Source: Alphaproteobacteria bacterium | GTDB lineage: Bacteria > Pseudomonadota > Alphaproteobacteria > Puniceispirillales > Puniceispirillaceae | NCBI GenBank assembly: GCA_016779005.1 | Contig: JADHOL010000012.1 | Span: 1-50,872, forward strand | Direction of reading: 5' to 3' | DNA: 50,872 bases | Shown here: one piece after another, positions 27,601 through 36,683 of the stretch | How positions within the stretch are numbered: the stretch's first letter is position 1 | How the letters are laid out: every line of letters starts with the position of its first letter | Translations under genes and position numbers: made by a program | The notes under the pieces: model-generated | What the model was told of the DNA's origin: nothing | Database searches by the model: none | Seen by the model: only the letters and a program-made list of their open reading frames with translations

Positions 27601-27613
27601 GATGGTTGTTTTA

Positions 27614-28588
27614 TTATAATAGTTTATTCAATTTAGCCTTTGCATCCTCATTGACCCAACTTAGTATAACATCTTTATGATTGGTAAGGACCCATGCTGC
27701 TGCTTCACCAGCAGAAGCATTGTTTGCTTCCTTCCAAGCGAGCATTTTGCTAATAATATCATTGGGAAAGCTCATATTCTGAATGAATTTGAATACTTCA
27801 GGCTCTCGTTTTGCCAAGTCTGCTGTTACTGCGTTTAATACAGGTGCTGATGGAAATCCTGATGGAGCAAGCTTATCTTCAGGTGAATCAGGGCTTTGAT
27901 TAATCGCATGCTGAACAGGGTCAACATCGCCAATATCTACCCGCGTCATTTCATACTTGCCAAGTACCGCTGTTGGTCCCCAATAATAGCCAAACCAAGG
28001 CTCGTTATCAGCAAAGGCAGCTGCAATAGATGCCCCAAGGTTAGCACCAGATCCATGGTCAAATACTTCAATTCCATTAGCTTCTAGCTGATACACAACT
28101 TTTAAATTATCATTAACAATCCTGCATCCCCATCCAACGGGACAATTGTGAAAACGTGACCCAACAAGTTCTGGATTTGCAAGTACGCCGTCTATTATTT
28201 TCAGCTCAGGGTGCTTTTCGGCAAGACTTGTTGGAATCCACCAACCTTCTTCACCGCCATTTGCAAACACATTCGAGGCAGTTATTACTTTTCCAGAAGC
28301 TTCCAACTCATCATAAATGGTAGCTGAATTCTTCCACACTTCAGGTACGATATCAGGTTGGCCATTTTCTGCTAGTGATGTCACCGCAGGTACAGTATCT
28401 GTTGGCACAACCAAAACAGAGCATCCATAACCTTGCTCTAGAACAAAAGTGGCAACAGCTGTGATCGCCTCACCAGATGCCCAACCCATTGCCCCAATGC
28501 TAACATCGCCACACTCTGCTTTTGCGGCTGTTACAGAAATACCCATACTCAGCGTGCTGATAACAGCACCAAATATTAGTTTTTTCAT
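27614..28588 (-). CDS. proX: Glycine betaine/choline-type ABC substrate-binding protein (ProX/OpuAC family)
   Basis: Periplasmic receptor for quaternary amines. Signal peptide at residues 1-24 (ending AAKA before ECGDVSIGAMGW). Family blocks include the aromatic-rich GEEGWWIPTS, PVGWGCRIVND and DNEPWFGYYWGPTAVLG, where tryptophans and tyrosines usually build the cation cage. 324 residues is normal. It is the first gene of a proX-proW-proV operon rather than the enteric VWX order. The exact ligand (betaine, choline, carnitine or other) is unknown. The upstream gap has a candidate operator. Confidence 0.9.
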   Translation of the reverse strand: MKKLIFGAVISTLSMGISVTAAKAECGDVSIGAMGWASGEAITAVATFVLEQGYGCSVLVVPTDTVPAVTSLAENGQPDIVPEVWKNSATIYDELEASGKVITASNVFANGGEEGWWIPTSLAEKHPELKIIDGVLANPELVGSRFHNCPVGWGCRIVNDNLKVVYQLEANGIEVFDHGSGANLGASIAAAFADNEPWFGYYWGPTAVLGKYEMTRVDIGDVDPVQHAINQSPDSPEDKLAPSGFPSAPVLNAVTADLAKREPEVFKFIQNMSFPNDIISKMLAWKEANNASAGEAAAWVLTNHKDVILSWVNEDAKAKLNKLL

Positions 28589-28906
28589 AGTGTCTCCCCC
28601 ATCTCACTTGAGAAATTATCTAGCTTGATAAATTTTTAGTGACATCCGTCACTTTGAATAAAGGTTAACATGGACTAGTTAATGATTTATGTACAACTCA
28701 GCAAAAAATTGGGCAGCAAAAAATTGGGCAGCAAAAAATTGGGTCTGCAAAAAACAGGCAACAAAGATGTAAAAGCTGAGCGGAGTGCTTAATGGCACGA
28801 TATGCTGCCAGCAATGATGTCTGTTAGAATCATTGTCTGAAGCAGCAAATTGGAGCATTAAAAAGAATTATTTATTATGTTAGATATTCTATTTATCTTA
28901 AGATAA
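28589..28906. promoter_or_regulatory. proX promoter region and 3' gap after the aminotransferase gene
   Basis: This 318-bp gap holds no visible gene. It contains an inverted repeat AGTGAC-ATCC-GTCACT at 28638-28653, 50 bp upstream of the proX ATG, a plausible operator. It also holds a 15-bp tandem array at 28699-28743 (separate entry). No strong terminator for the aminotransferase gene was found. Confidence 0.55.
28699..28743. repeat. 15-bp tandem repeat x3 upstream of proX
   Basis: Three perfect copies of CAGCAAAAAATTGGG, followed by a decayed fourth (TCTGCAAAAAACAGG). Confidence 0.93.
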
Positions 28907-30301
28907 TTATTCAAAATATCTAGATTTTCTGACCATTATTAGCGTGTCATCTAAGGCAGCATTAAAGCGTGATATCATTAGTTTAATTTCAGACTCAGTT
29001 ATGATAAGCGGCGGGCAGAACGCGATGGTATCCCCAATAGCGCGGATAATTAAGCCATGCTCTTCTGCTCTGTCAGCGCAGTATTTACCAACGCCATATT
29101 TAGGATCAAACGCTTTTTTTGTATCCTTGTTAGCTACAAGTTCAACGCCTGCTAATAATCCTTTGCCGCGCACCTCACCGACTAATGGGTGTGAGGCTAG
29201 CAAATGTAATCCCCCTAAAAATATAGGCTCCATATGGGTAACATGCTCAACAATATTTTCATCTTCATAAATACGTAGTGTCTCGCTTGCCACTTTTGCA
29301 GAAACGGGATGACCAGAATAAGTGAAGGTAAGGCCAAACACACCTACTTCACTACTTTCATCTGATATTGCGCTAAAAACACGCTCATTTATCATTAAGG
29401 CTGATATCGGCAAATAGGCACTAGATAAACCCTTTGCGCATACAATCATATCAGGTTCAAGCTTCATGGTGGTAGTTCCAAACATATTTCCAGTCCTACC
29501 AAACGCGGTGATTACTTCATCTGCCACAAGCAAAATATCGTATTTTTTTAAGATGGTTTGAATCTTATCATAATAGCTATCAGGTGGCACGATTACACCG
29601 CCAGATCCCATGATGGGTTCTGTAAAAAAGGCCGCAATTGTATCTGGGCCTTCATGCTGGATAAGCTTTTCTAATTCATCAGCAAGACGGCTTGTAAAGG
29701 CATCTTCGCTCTCATCTTGATGTGCATTGCGATAATAATGAGGGGGCGTTATATGCAAGAAACCCTCTAGGGGCAAACCAAAAGAGGCATGATTATAATG
29801 CATGCCTGATAAGCTAGCAGAAGCAATTGTGTTGCCATGATAAGCGCGCAAATGTGATATCATTTTGCGTTTTTTTGGTTGTTTTTGGTTATTCCAATAA
29901 TACCAGACAATACGGGCAGCACTGTCATTTCCCTCTGATCCTGAGTTTGAGAACCAAATTTTTGACATTGGCACAGGGGCAATTTCCAGCAACTTTTCTG
30001 CTAGCTCTATTACTGGCTGATGGCTTTTATGATTTGTTAAGTGATAATAGGGTAGATGGCTCATCTGCTCTGTTGCAGCTTTCACAAGCCGTTCCTGTCC
30101 GTAGCCAAGTGACAGACACCAAAGCCCTGACATTCCCTCAATGTATGTTTTACCATGAATATCGGTAACCCAGATGCCATCGCCCTCTTTGATTACTAAC
30201 GGGCCTTTTTCCAAATGCGCTTTAAGGTTGGTAAGCGGATGCACAATAGATGCGGTATCTCTTGCTTCATATGAATTTGGATGAGTGCGTTGGTCGGTCA
30301 T
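28907..30301 (-). CDS. Class III (omega-amino acid type) aminotransferase
   Basis: PLP-dependent transaminase of fold type I that moves a terminal or beta amino group (for example taurine, beta-alanine or diamines) to pyruvate or 2-oxoglutarate. The PLP lysine is Lys290 in CAKGLSSAY. Other blocks are GLWCLSLGYG, NSGSEGNDSAARIVWYYW, AYHGNTIASASLSG, FFTEPIMGSGG and LVADEVITAFGRTG. 464 residues is typical. It lies upstream of the proXWV genes on the same strand with 318 bp between, so a shared nitrogen-compound theme is possible, but cotranscription is not shown. Confidence 0.88.
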   Translation of the reverse strand: MTDQRTHPNSYEARDTASIVHPLTNLKAHLEKGPLVIKEGDGIWVTDIHGKTYIEGMSGLWCLSLGYGQERLVKAATEQMSHLPYYHLTNHKSHQPVIELAEKLLEIAPVPMSKIWFSNSGSEGNDSAARIVWYYWNNQKQPKKRKMISHLRAYHGNTIASASLSGMHYNHASFGLPLEGFLHITPPHYYRNAHQDESEDAFTSRLADELEKLIQHEGPDTIAAFFTEPIMGSGGVIVPPDSYYDKIQTILKKYDILLVADEVITAFGRTGNMFGTTTMKLEPDMIVCAKGLSSAYLPISALMINERVFSAISDESSEVGVFGLTFTYSGHPVSAKVASETLRIYEDENIVEHVTHMEPIFLGGLHLLASHPLVGEVRGKGLLAGVELVANKDTKKAFDPKYGVGKYCADRAEEHGLIIRAIGDTIAFCPPLIITESEIKLMISRFNAALDDTLIMVRKSRYFE

Positions 30302-30511
30302 ATTTTTTTATACTCTTAAATGGTATTGCCTAAATGCTATCGCTAATTAATAGCTGGGTCTTTTTGACTATAGCCCGCCAGAAGCAAAAAGAAACCAGAC
30401 ATTATTTTCAGCCCAGATATTCCTTTCGACAAAGATACATTATTTTGTGAGAATTCTTTTTTTTATTTTGGTTTTTATGGCACCCTTACAACCATTACAT
30501 AGGAGAATATA

Positions 30512-30553
30512 GTGTTTAGCAAAAATGAGTATAGTACCAAAATGAGTATATGA
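30512..30553 (+). CDS. Candidate 13-codon leader ORF before the sulfatase
   Basis: AGGAG (30501-30505) is ideally spaced from a GTG at 30512 that opens a 13-codon frame, VFSKNEYSTKMSI, ending in TGA at 30551-30553, one base before the sulfatase ATG. The sulfatase ATG itself lacks a ribosome site, so coupled translation is plausible. A 12-bp direct repeat (AAAATGAGTATA at 30522 and 30539) sits inside. Confidence 0.4.
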   Translation: MFSKNEYSTKMSI

Positions 30554-30554
30554 T

Positions 30555-32066
30555 ATGAAAAAACAGCCTAATATTCTGTTTATAATGGCAGACGACCATG
30601 CCTCAAAAGCGATTAGCAGCTATGGGGGCGGAATTAATCATACGCCAAATATCGATCGCATTGCGAATGAAGGAATGCGATTTGATCACTGCTATGTTAC
30701 GAATTCAATCTGTACGCCAAGTCGTGCGGCAATTCTAACGGGAACCTATAATCACGTAAATGCCGTAACGACACTCGAAACCCCGATGAATAACCGTCTG
30801 CCAAATGTTGCCAAACATTTAAAAACAGGGGGATACCAGACAGCAATTATTGGTAAATGGCACCTTGGGGAGGGAAGTGCATATGAGCCGACAGGATTTG
30901 ATTTCTGGTCAGTTCTACCAGGCCAAGGGGATTATTTTGATCCCTTATTCATCGAGATGGGTGAAGAGATTGTTGAGGCGGGATACGTAACAGACATTAT
31001 CACTGATAAGTCGATTGATTGGCTATCACAGGCAGATAAACAAAAACCCTTTTTCTTAATGTGTCATCACAAAGCCCCTCATAGAGAATGGGAGCCGCAT
31101 CCAAAAAATAGGTCATTATTTGCGGATGATGTTGTTGTGCCGTCAACTTTTGATGATGATTATAAGAACCGTGCCCGCGCCGCAGCTGAGGCAAAAATGA
31201 GAATAAAGGATGATTTAACCTATGATGATTTGGGTTTGGTCCAACCAGAAGGCGGTGCTGAAATAGGCGAGAAAAGCAGACCATTTAGCAGTAAAAGAAA
31301 AATACCAAATCCAGACGATATATCAGCATTGTGCCTGATAGATAAAGATACAGGAGAGAACTTTAAATTTAACTCAAAAGAGGACTTAAGTCAGTTTAAA
31401 TATCAGCGGTATATTAAGCGATATTTGCGCACTATTGCATCCATAGATGAGAGTGTTGGAAGAATGCTTGATTTTCTGGATACTCATAATTTAACAAAAG
31501 ATACGCTTGTTATATATACCTCTGACCAAGGGTTTTTCTTGGGAGAGCATGGATGGTTTGATAAACGATTTATGTATGAGGAGTCGCTTCAGATGCCGTT
31601 TCTTGCAAAATTTCCAAGCGAAGTTCCAGCAGGAAGCATTTGCTCGCAGATTGCGTGTAATGTGGATTTTGCGCCTACATTTCTTGATTTTGCAGGTCTT
31701 ACAATTCCAAGCTATATGCAAGGTGAGAGTCTAAGGCCATTACTGAACCAAGCAGATATTCAAAATTGGCAGCAGGTGGCTTATCACCGATATTGGATGC
31801 ACCGCGATCCAGACCATAACGCTTATTCGCATTATGGCATCCGTACTCAAAAATATAAATTAATCTATTGGTATAATGAGGGATTTAATCTGCCTGGTAC
31901 AAACCATGGAGGAGAGGATAAAGAATGGGAGTTATTTGATTGTGAGAAGGACCCGCTGGAGTTATTTAATGTCTTTAACGATCCGAATTATCGCCAAATT
32001 ATGGTACAATTAACCCAAATTTTAGAGGAAAAAATGCGGGAAATAGGTGATGAACCTGCGCATTAA
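30555..32066 (+). CDS. Type I (formylglycine) sulfatase
   Basis: Hydrolyses sulfate esters of an unknown organic sulfate. The catalytic cysteine to be converted to formylglycine is Cys53 in SICTPSRAAILTG (C-x-P-x-R type). Metal ligands are visible in MADDHA at the N-terminus and in YTSDQGFFLGEHG. GKWHLG and HHKAPH are also family motifs. The product has 503 residues and no signal peptide, so it may act in the cytoplasm. No maturase gene is in the window. Homologues act on polysaccharide or glycosaminoglycan sulfates. Confidence 0.9.
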   Translation: MKKQPNILFIMADDHASKAISSYGGGINHTPNIDRIANEGMRFDHCYVTNSICTPSRAAILTGTYNHVNAVTTLETPMNNRLPNVAKHLKTGGYQTAIIGKWHLGEGSAYEPTGFDFWSVLPGQGDYFDPLFIEMGEEIVEAGYVTDIITDKSIDWLSQADKQKPFFLMCHHKAPHREWEPHPKNRSLFADDVVVPSTFDDDYKNRARAAAEAKMRIKDDLTYDDLGLVQPEGGAEIGEKSRPFSSKRKIPNPDDISALCLIDKDTGENFKFNSKEDLSQFKYQRYIKRYLRTIASIDESVGRMLDFLDTHNLTKDTLVIYTSDQGFFLGEHGWFDKRFMYEESLQMPFLAKFPSEVPAGSICSQIACNVDFAPTFLDFAGLTIPSYMQGESLRPLLNQADIQNWQQVAYHRYWMHRDPDHNAYSHYGIRTQKYKLIYWYNEGFNLPGTNHGGEDKEWELFDCEKDPLELFNVFNDPNYRQIMVQLTQILEEKMREIGDEPAH

Positions 32067-32138
32067 TCTCATCAGGAGGCTCTTTAGCCCTTATTATAGC
32101 CATCAGAACGTAAGGCCATTCCTGCTGATTTAATCGTT

Positions 32139-33164
32139 TTATTGAATAAGAGCGGAGGACCATTCGTCAAGGAAACGTTGTCTTTTAAGTCTGTCGAGAT
32201 ACACCAGAAGACCTGTATCAAGTCTAATTGGTTTGTAATGCGGGTTATCTGTTAGCACATCACTTCTAAGAGAAAGCATATCTGTTTCCTGTTCTATAAA
32301 ATTTTGTCCAACATCATTTAGAAGAAAGGTCAGAAAATCATTTGCTGAGGCTGTGTTAGGGACATTGCGCGGTATAAATACAGTTCGCAGCAACATATGA
32401 GTATAGTCCTGAAAGTAAATTACGCGCAGGTTTTTCTGAAGTCTTGAGCGTTTTTCAGCGTAAGAGCCAATAATATTATAGGCTAGAAGAAACTCTCCTT
32501 GATTGACAGCATCAAGCATAGCCCCAGAGCAACATGATAAATGCGGAGCAAGCCCGCCCATTACTTCTGCTAACCGCCAGAAACTATTGGATTGACGAGC
32601 ATCTTGTGTTGCAAATAAAAAACCAGCACCTGAGCTTGTTACATCATAGGTGACGATTTTCCTGCTGAAATTCGCCTGATTTGCTCTGAGAAATGATACC
32701 AGCTCTCTTCTTGTATTTGGCAAATCCCCCTCATTGAAGTGAGATGCTGATACAACCATTCCAATAGGCTCCAACGAGAATCCATATAGTTTATTTTGCC
32801 AATGGCTCCAATCTGGCAGGTTAACTCTCTCAAGGAAGCTAACAGGTTTAGCAAAACCGTCATTAACCAGCTTCATTTGTAGATCCATGGCAGAAGACAT
32901 AATCAGATGAAAATCATGTTCAGCATTGCGTACAGCCCGGTAAATATCAGATGAAGATGCCGTGGAATAGGTTATTGAAACTGCGGGGTTAAGGGCTGAA
33001 TATGCGCGAAGCACGGGGGCAAAAACATCAATATCTGTAGAAGATAAAATTCGTAAATCAGATACTGCTTTTGCCGCGCCATAGGAATGATTTGTCTCTA
33101 TGGTTAAGGCGACTGCAAGGTTTATATGCAATATGATTAGTAAGGTACTAATAAGGTAGCGCAC
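32139..33164 (-). CDS. Periplasmic binding protein linked to the TctDE sensor system
   Basis: The 341-residue protein has an N-terminal hydrophobic signal (about 1-19, MRYLISTLLIILHINLAVA) and a type-2 periplasmic binding fold like ferric-iron/organic-anion receptors (DLRILSSTDIDVFAPVLRAY, YGFSLEPIGMVVSASHF, FLLAYNIIGSYAEKR). Its first 28 bases overlap the 3' end of the histidine kinase gene, so the two are translationally coupled. I infer it presents a ligand to the sensor kinase or modulates it, rather than serving an ABC permease, since none is adjacent. Confidence 0.78.
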   Translation of the reverse strand: MRYLISTLLIILHINLAVALTIETNHSYGAAKAVSDLRILSSTDIDVFAPVLRAYSALNPAVSITYSTASSSDIYRAVRNAEHDFHLIMSSAMDLQMKLVNDGFAKPVSFLERVNLPDWSHWQNKLYGFSLEPIGMVVSASHFNEGDLPNTRRELVSFLRANQANFSRKIVTYDVTSSGAGFLFATQDARQSNSFWRLAEVMGGLAPHLSCCSGAMLDAVNQGEFLLAYNIIGSYAEKRSRLQKNLRVIYFQDYTHMLLRTVFIPRNVPNTASANDFLTFLLNDVGQNFIEQETDMLSLRSDVLTDNPHYKPIRLDTGLLVYLDRLKRQRFLDEWSSALIQ

Positions 33165-34516
33165 ACGATATCTCCTTTTGTTTTTCTTATATCAATAGAA
33201 GCCCCAATAGCGCTTACGGCCTCCATCACTATGCTTAGCCCTAACCCAGAGCCTATAATTTCGCCTGTTTGCTCACCTCGTTTGAATTTTTTATATAGCT
33301 GTTTTTGATCCAAAAACGGAGCAGAGGAATATTGGTTCTTAATAGTAAGCTGAAAATTATGTTTTGTTTTTTTGAATTCTATTATTATCGTTGTTTCGCT
33401 AAGCGCATATTTCAGCGCATTATCAAGCAGATTTCGCACCGCGGTTTCAAATAGGGTTCTATCAAGATTAATAGTTTGTGTTGGGCTTACATCGGTTGAA
33501 AATGTCAAATCAAGGTCTCTTAAGTCTGCGGCTAGTTTGAACTGCGTGACGATTTCGGATATTGCGTGCAGGATTGAAAATTCCTCTGTTTCAGGGCGCT
33601 CAGCGCGGTAAAGTACCATCGCATGATCTAATAGCTGACTAGCGGAGCGGTTGGTCTGGTCAACAGATTTAATAATAGTTCTGAGGCGCTCTCTATTCTC
33701 AGGTGTTTTTGATTTTCTCAAGGCTAGTTCGCTCTCTGATTTTACAACAGATAGAGGCGTTCTGATATGATGGGCGGCCTCTGCTATGAATGTTTCTGTC
33801 TGGCGTAATGTAGAGCGAAACCGGCTTATGAATTCATTTAAGGACTGGGCAAGAGGCTTTAACTCTGTTGGCACATCTGACGAGACTTTTCTTAGATTAT
33901 TTGGGCCACGCATTTTTACATCTGTTGCAAAAAGATAGATAGGTTTGATTGTAAGATTGGCTGTTAAGAAGGCAAACAAAATGGCGATCATAAAGAAAAA
34001 GAGGGTGATTAGAATCAAATTTGACGAAATTTTAGTGGCAATAGATTTCTGAAAATTCTGACTTTGCGCAATAATGATCCGAAGCTCATGGCGTTTATCC
34101 ATTGCGAAAACAATATTTTCTGTTGCCGCTATTCGAAGCCTCTCTCCCTTATGTTCTACATTGCTAAATTCTGGCTCTTGGATATTTCCAAATTTGTGCG
34201 GCATCGGAAAATCTGAATATCCTGTTAGGAATTGACCATTATCATCAATGCGATAGAAAATTCTATCCTCGCCTACAGCGCCAAGCAGCGAGAATGTATC
34301 ATAGGGCAAGTCTACGCTAACTGAATTCTCTACCACATAAATTTTGTCAATTACCGACTGAATAGCAGCGGTAAGCAAACCATCTTGTGTTGCTGTTATC
34401 GCTTGTAATACCACGATACGCGTGATGAGAAAAAGGCATAATGATATCGCAAAGGCTACACAGCCAAGTTGAATTAGCAGTCTATTTCTAATAGAAAGAT
34501 TTAATTTTTTATTCAT
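33137..34516 (-). CDS. tctE: Sensor histidine kinase, TctE family
   Basis: Membrane sensor of organic-acid availability. Two transmembrane helices (about 13-37 and 164-188) flank a periplasmic sensing domain, followed by HAMP, the phospho-accepting His249 in EAAHHIRTPLS, N-box LLDNALKYA, and GSGLGLSIVMEAV. 459 residues matches TctE. It overlaps tctD by 8 bp and its end overlaps the binding-protein gene. It is divergent from tctCBA, its likely target. Confidence 0.92.
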   Translation of the reverse strand: MNKKLNLSIRNRLLIQLGCVAFAISLCLFLITRIVVLQAITATQDGLLTAAIQSVIDKIYVVENSVSVDLPYDTFSLLGAVGEDRIFYRIDDNGQFLTGYSDFPMPHKFGNIQEPEFSNVEHKGERLRIAATENIVFAMDKRHELRIIIAQSQNFQKSIATKISSNLILITLFFFMIAILFAFLTANLTIKPIYLFATDVKMRGPNNLRKVSSDVPTELKPLAQSLNEFISRFRSTLRQTETFIAEAAHHIRTPLSVVKSESELALRKSKTPENRERLRTIIKSVDQTNRSASQLLDHAMVLYRAERPETEEFSILHAISEIVTQFKLAADLRDLDLTFSTDVSPTQTINLDRTLFETAVRNLLDNALKYALSETTIIIEFKKTKHNFQLTIKNQYSSAPFLDQKQLYKKFKRGEQTGEIIGSGLGLSIVMEAVSAIGASIDIRKTKGDIVCATLLVPY

Positions 34517-35177
34517 CTTTTACCAGCCGGTAGCCTATGCCCCGAACAGTCTCGATAGTAACATTGCTGCCCACAAGTTTCTTTCTTAATCTGCCTACAT
34601 ATACTTCGATAGCATTTTCGGTAACTTCATCAGATATCAGAAAAAGCCTGTCTGTTAGCTGTTCTTTGGAGAATAGAATTTCTGGTGAATTACAGAAAAT
34701 CTCCAGTAATCGTAATTCACGATTTCTAAGTGGAGTTTTTTCCTGTGCGAATTCGATCATGGCAGAAAGAGGGTATAGGATAATATTCCCATAACTAAGT
34801 GCTTGTTGATCCTGACCGCTATGCCGCCTTAGAACAGCTCTGCATCTTGCTTCTAATTCAACAAATTCAAATGGTTTGATGATATAATCATCTGCGCCTA
34901 TATCGAGCAAGTCTACGCGGTCTGAAATCTCAGAACGGGCAGTCATTACAATAACAGGAATATTCTTGTTGCGCGCTCTAACAGAACGTAGAAAGTCTCT
35001 GCCGTCGCCGTCAGGTAGCATTATATCCAATAAAATAATGTCAAAATGCGTGACTGAAATATAGTGAGATGCTGTGGCAAGATCATAAGCACATTCCACA
35101 TGGTTATTTTCTAGTTCTAGAAATAAACGCAAGGATTTTGCGAGCTCTTGTGAATCCTCTATAATTAAAACTTTCAA
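34509..35177 (-). CDS. tctD: Response regulator, TctD (OmpR) family
   Basis: Receiver domain with the phosphorylatable Asp51 (ILLDIMLPDGDG), acidic pocket EDS near the start, Thr in VMTARSE and Lys in YIIKPFEF, followed by a winged-helix DNA-binding domain (about 125-222, RNRELRLLEIFCNS and GRLRKKL...VRGIGYRLV). It probably activates the divergent tctC operon 100 bp away, where a direct repeat suited to OmpR-type regulators lies. Confidence 0.93.
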   Translation of the reverse strand: MKVLIIEDSQELAKSLRLFLELENNHVECAYDLATASHYISVTHFDIILLDIMLPDGDGRDFLRSVRARNKNIPVIVMTARSEISDRVDLLDIGADDYIIKPFEFVELEARCRAVLRRHSGQDQQALSYGNIILYPLSAMIEFAQEKTPLRNRELRLLEIFCNSPEILFSKEQLTDRLFLISDEVTENAIEVYVGRLRKKLVGSNVTIETVRGIGYRLVKDE

Positions 35178-35189
35178 AACGCTTCTTCC

Positions 35190-35207
35190 ATGTCAGATTG
35201 ATGTCAG
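35190..35207. promoter_or_regulatory. ATGTCAG direct repeat, candidate TctD-binding site
   Basis: Two copies of ATGTCAG, starting at 35190 and 35201, 11 bp apart in the tctD-tctC gap. Regulators of the OmpR/PhoB class bind tandem half-sites with this 11-bp period, and the motif resembles a Pho-box half (TGTCA). Confidence 0.6.
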
Positions 35208-35277
35208 GTTACTTTGATTAGGTGACAAGGTAAAGTTTTCATCAAAAATAAAAAATGAATGATATGGAGGATACTAA

Positions 35278-36240
35278 ATGAACCTAATTTCTAAAGTTGC
35301 ATTTGCAACAATTTTCACAGCAGGACTAGTTGGTCAAACTATGGCAGCTGAATGTATTGCCCCTGCTAATCCAGGCGGCGGATGGGATTTCACCTGCCGT
35401 TCAATTACCAAGATCATGAGTGACATTGACGCCTATGATGGCTCTATTCAGGTAACGAATATGGCTGGCGGCGGCGGCGGCCTTGCTTTTACCCATGTTG
35501 TGAATGAGCGTAATTCAGATGATGACCTTATCATCGCAGCTTCTACGGCAACTGCTACCAGACTTGCCCAGAATGCCTATTCAGGAATGACATCTGATCA
35601 GGTTCGCTTTCTTGGCGCAATTGGCGCTGACCCTGGGGTAATTGTGGTTGCAAAAGATTCACCCTATCAAAATCTAAATGATCTGCTTGATGCGGTGATA
35701 GCAGACCCGTCAAAGCATGCCTTTGCAGGAGGCTCTGCGGCTGGTGGTTTTGATCATCTAAAAGTTCTAATGGCTCTAAAGCGTAAAGGTTTTACAGATA
35801 TTAAGAAGGTAAAATATATTGGCGTAGACGGTGATGCAGATGCTATCACACAAACCGTTGGTGGTTTTACAGCTGCAATGACAGGTGATATCTCAGGTGT
35901 GGTTGGATTTATTAAATCTGGTGATGTTCGGGTTCTTGCGTCATTCACAGATGAGCGTATTCCGGGGTTTGAATCAATTCCAACTGCCAAAGAACAGGGA
36001 ATTGATGTAGTAGCCGTAAACTGGAGAGGATTATACACTCCAAAAGGAGCTTCTGAGGCTTCTTATGAAAAGTGGACTGAGGCGTTAAGGCAGGTTGGTG
36101 CTTCCCAAGAATGGGCAGATGCAATGATGGCTAATGGACTTGCGCCTTTCAACAAAGTTGGTCCTGACTTTCAGAATTATGTAGATGGCGTAATTGCTGA
36201 AGTTCGTGAAATGTCTGTTGAACTTGGTGTTATGAAATAA
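35278..36240 (+). CDS. tctC: Tripartite tricarboxylate transporter binding protein TctC
   Basis: Periplasmic receptor of the TTT family, which imports carboxylates using the ion gradient. Signal peptide about residues 1-23 (ending TMAAE); then the TctC pattern CIAPANPGGGWDFTCRSI, MAGGGGGLAFTHVVNER, KYIGVDGDADAITQTVGG and NWRGLYTPKG. 320 residues is standard. GGAGG precedes the ATG. Its TAA overlaps the tctB ATG by one base. Confidence 0.93.
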   Translation: MNLISKVAFATIFTAGLVGQTMAAECIAPANPGGGWDFTCRSITKIMSDIDAYDGSIQVTNMAGGGGGLAFTHVVNERNSDDDLIIAASTATATRLAQNAYSGMTSDQVRFLGAIGADPGVIVVAKDSPYQNLNDLLDAVIADPSKHAFAGGSAAGGFDHLKVLMALKRKGFTDIKKVKYIGVDGDADAITQTVGGFTAAMTGDISGVVGFIKSGDVRVLASFTDERIPGFESIPTAKEQGIDVVAVNWRGLYTPKGASEASYEKWTEALRQVGASQEWADAMMANGLAPFNKVGPDFQNYVDGVIAEVREMSVELGVMK

Positions 36241-36671
36241 TGTCTGACCGAATTACCGGTTTACTAACAATCTGTGTAGCACTCGCTTTTTTTGCGAGTG
36301 CAACACAATTAGAATTACCGTTTTTTTCCGATCCTTTAGGCCCAAAAGCATTTCCAATGGCTGTTTCTGGTGTGGCAATAATAGCAGGTATAATGATGCT
36401 TGTACGGCCAGACCAAGAACCTGAATGGCCTGTTTTATCAACATTTATCAAGTTATTTATAACAACTTTGATTTTGGTTATTTACGCCTACAGCCTGAAG
36501 CCTCTTGGTTTCATAATACCAACGGCGCTGGCATCGGCTGCAATATCCTATCAAATCAAACCAGATTTATGGAAATCTATGATAATTGGCGGCAGCTTAT
36601 CCGTTGTTTTGTTTTTGATATTTAAATTTGGACTTGGATTGGGTTTGTACGCCTTTCCAAAATCCTTCTAG
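36240..36671 (+). CDS. tctB: TTT transporter small membrane subunit TctB
   Basis: Small integral-membrane subunit, 143 residues with about four transmembrane segments (ITGLLTICVALAFFASATQ; AVSGVAIIAGIMMLV; LFITTLILVIYAYSL; SMIIGGSLSVVLFLIFKFGL). Conserved FFSDPLGPKAFP matches TctB. The start overlaps the tctC stop by one base. An 8-bp stem-loop sits within codons 14-21 (separate entry). Confidence 0.92.
   Translation: MSDRITGLLTICVALAFFASATQLELPFFSDPLGPKAFPMAVSGVAIIAGIMMLVRPDQEPEWPVLSTFIKLFITTLILVIYAYSLKPLGFIIPTALASAAISYQIKPDLWKSMIIGGSLSVVLFLIFKFGLGLGLYAFPKSF
36279..36301 (+). promoter_or_regulatory. Stem-loop inside the start of tctB
   Basis: Perfect 8-bp arms GCACTCGC / GCGAGTGC with a seven-T loop, 38 nt after the tctC stop. 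In mRNA it would sit just after the binding-protein coding region. Confidence 0.75.
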
Positions 36672-36683
36672 GGGTAAGTTTAT

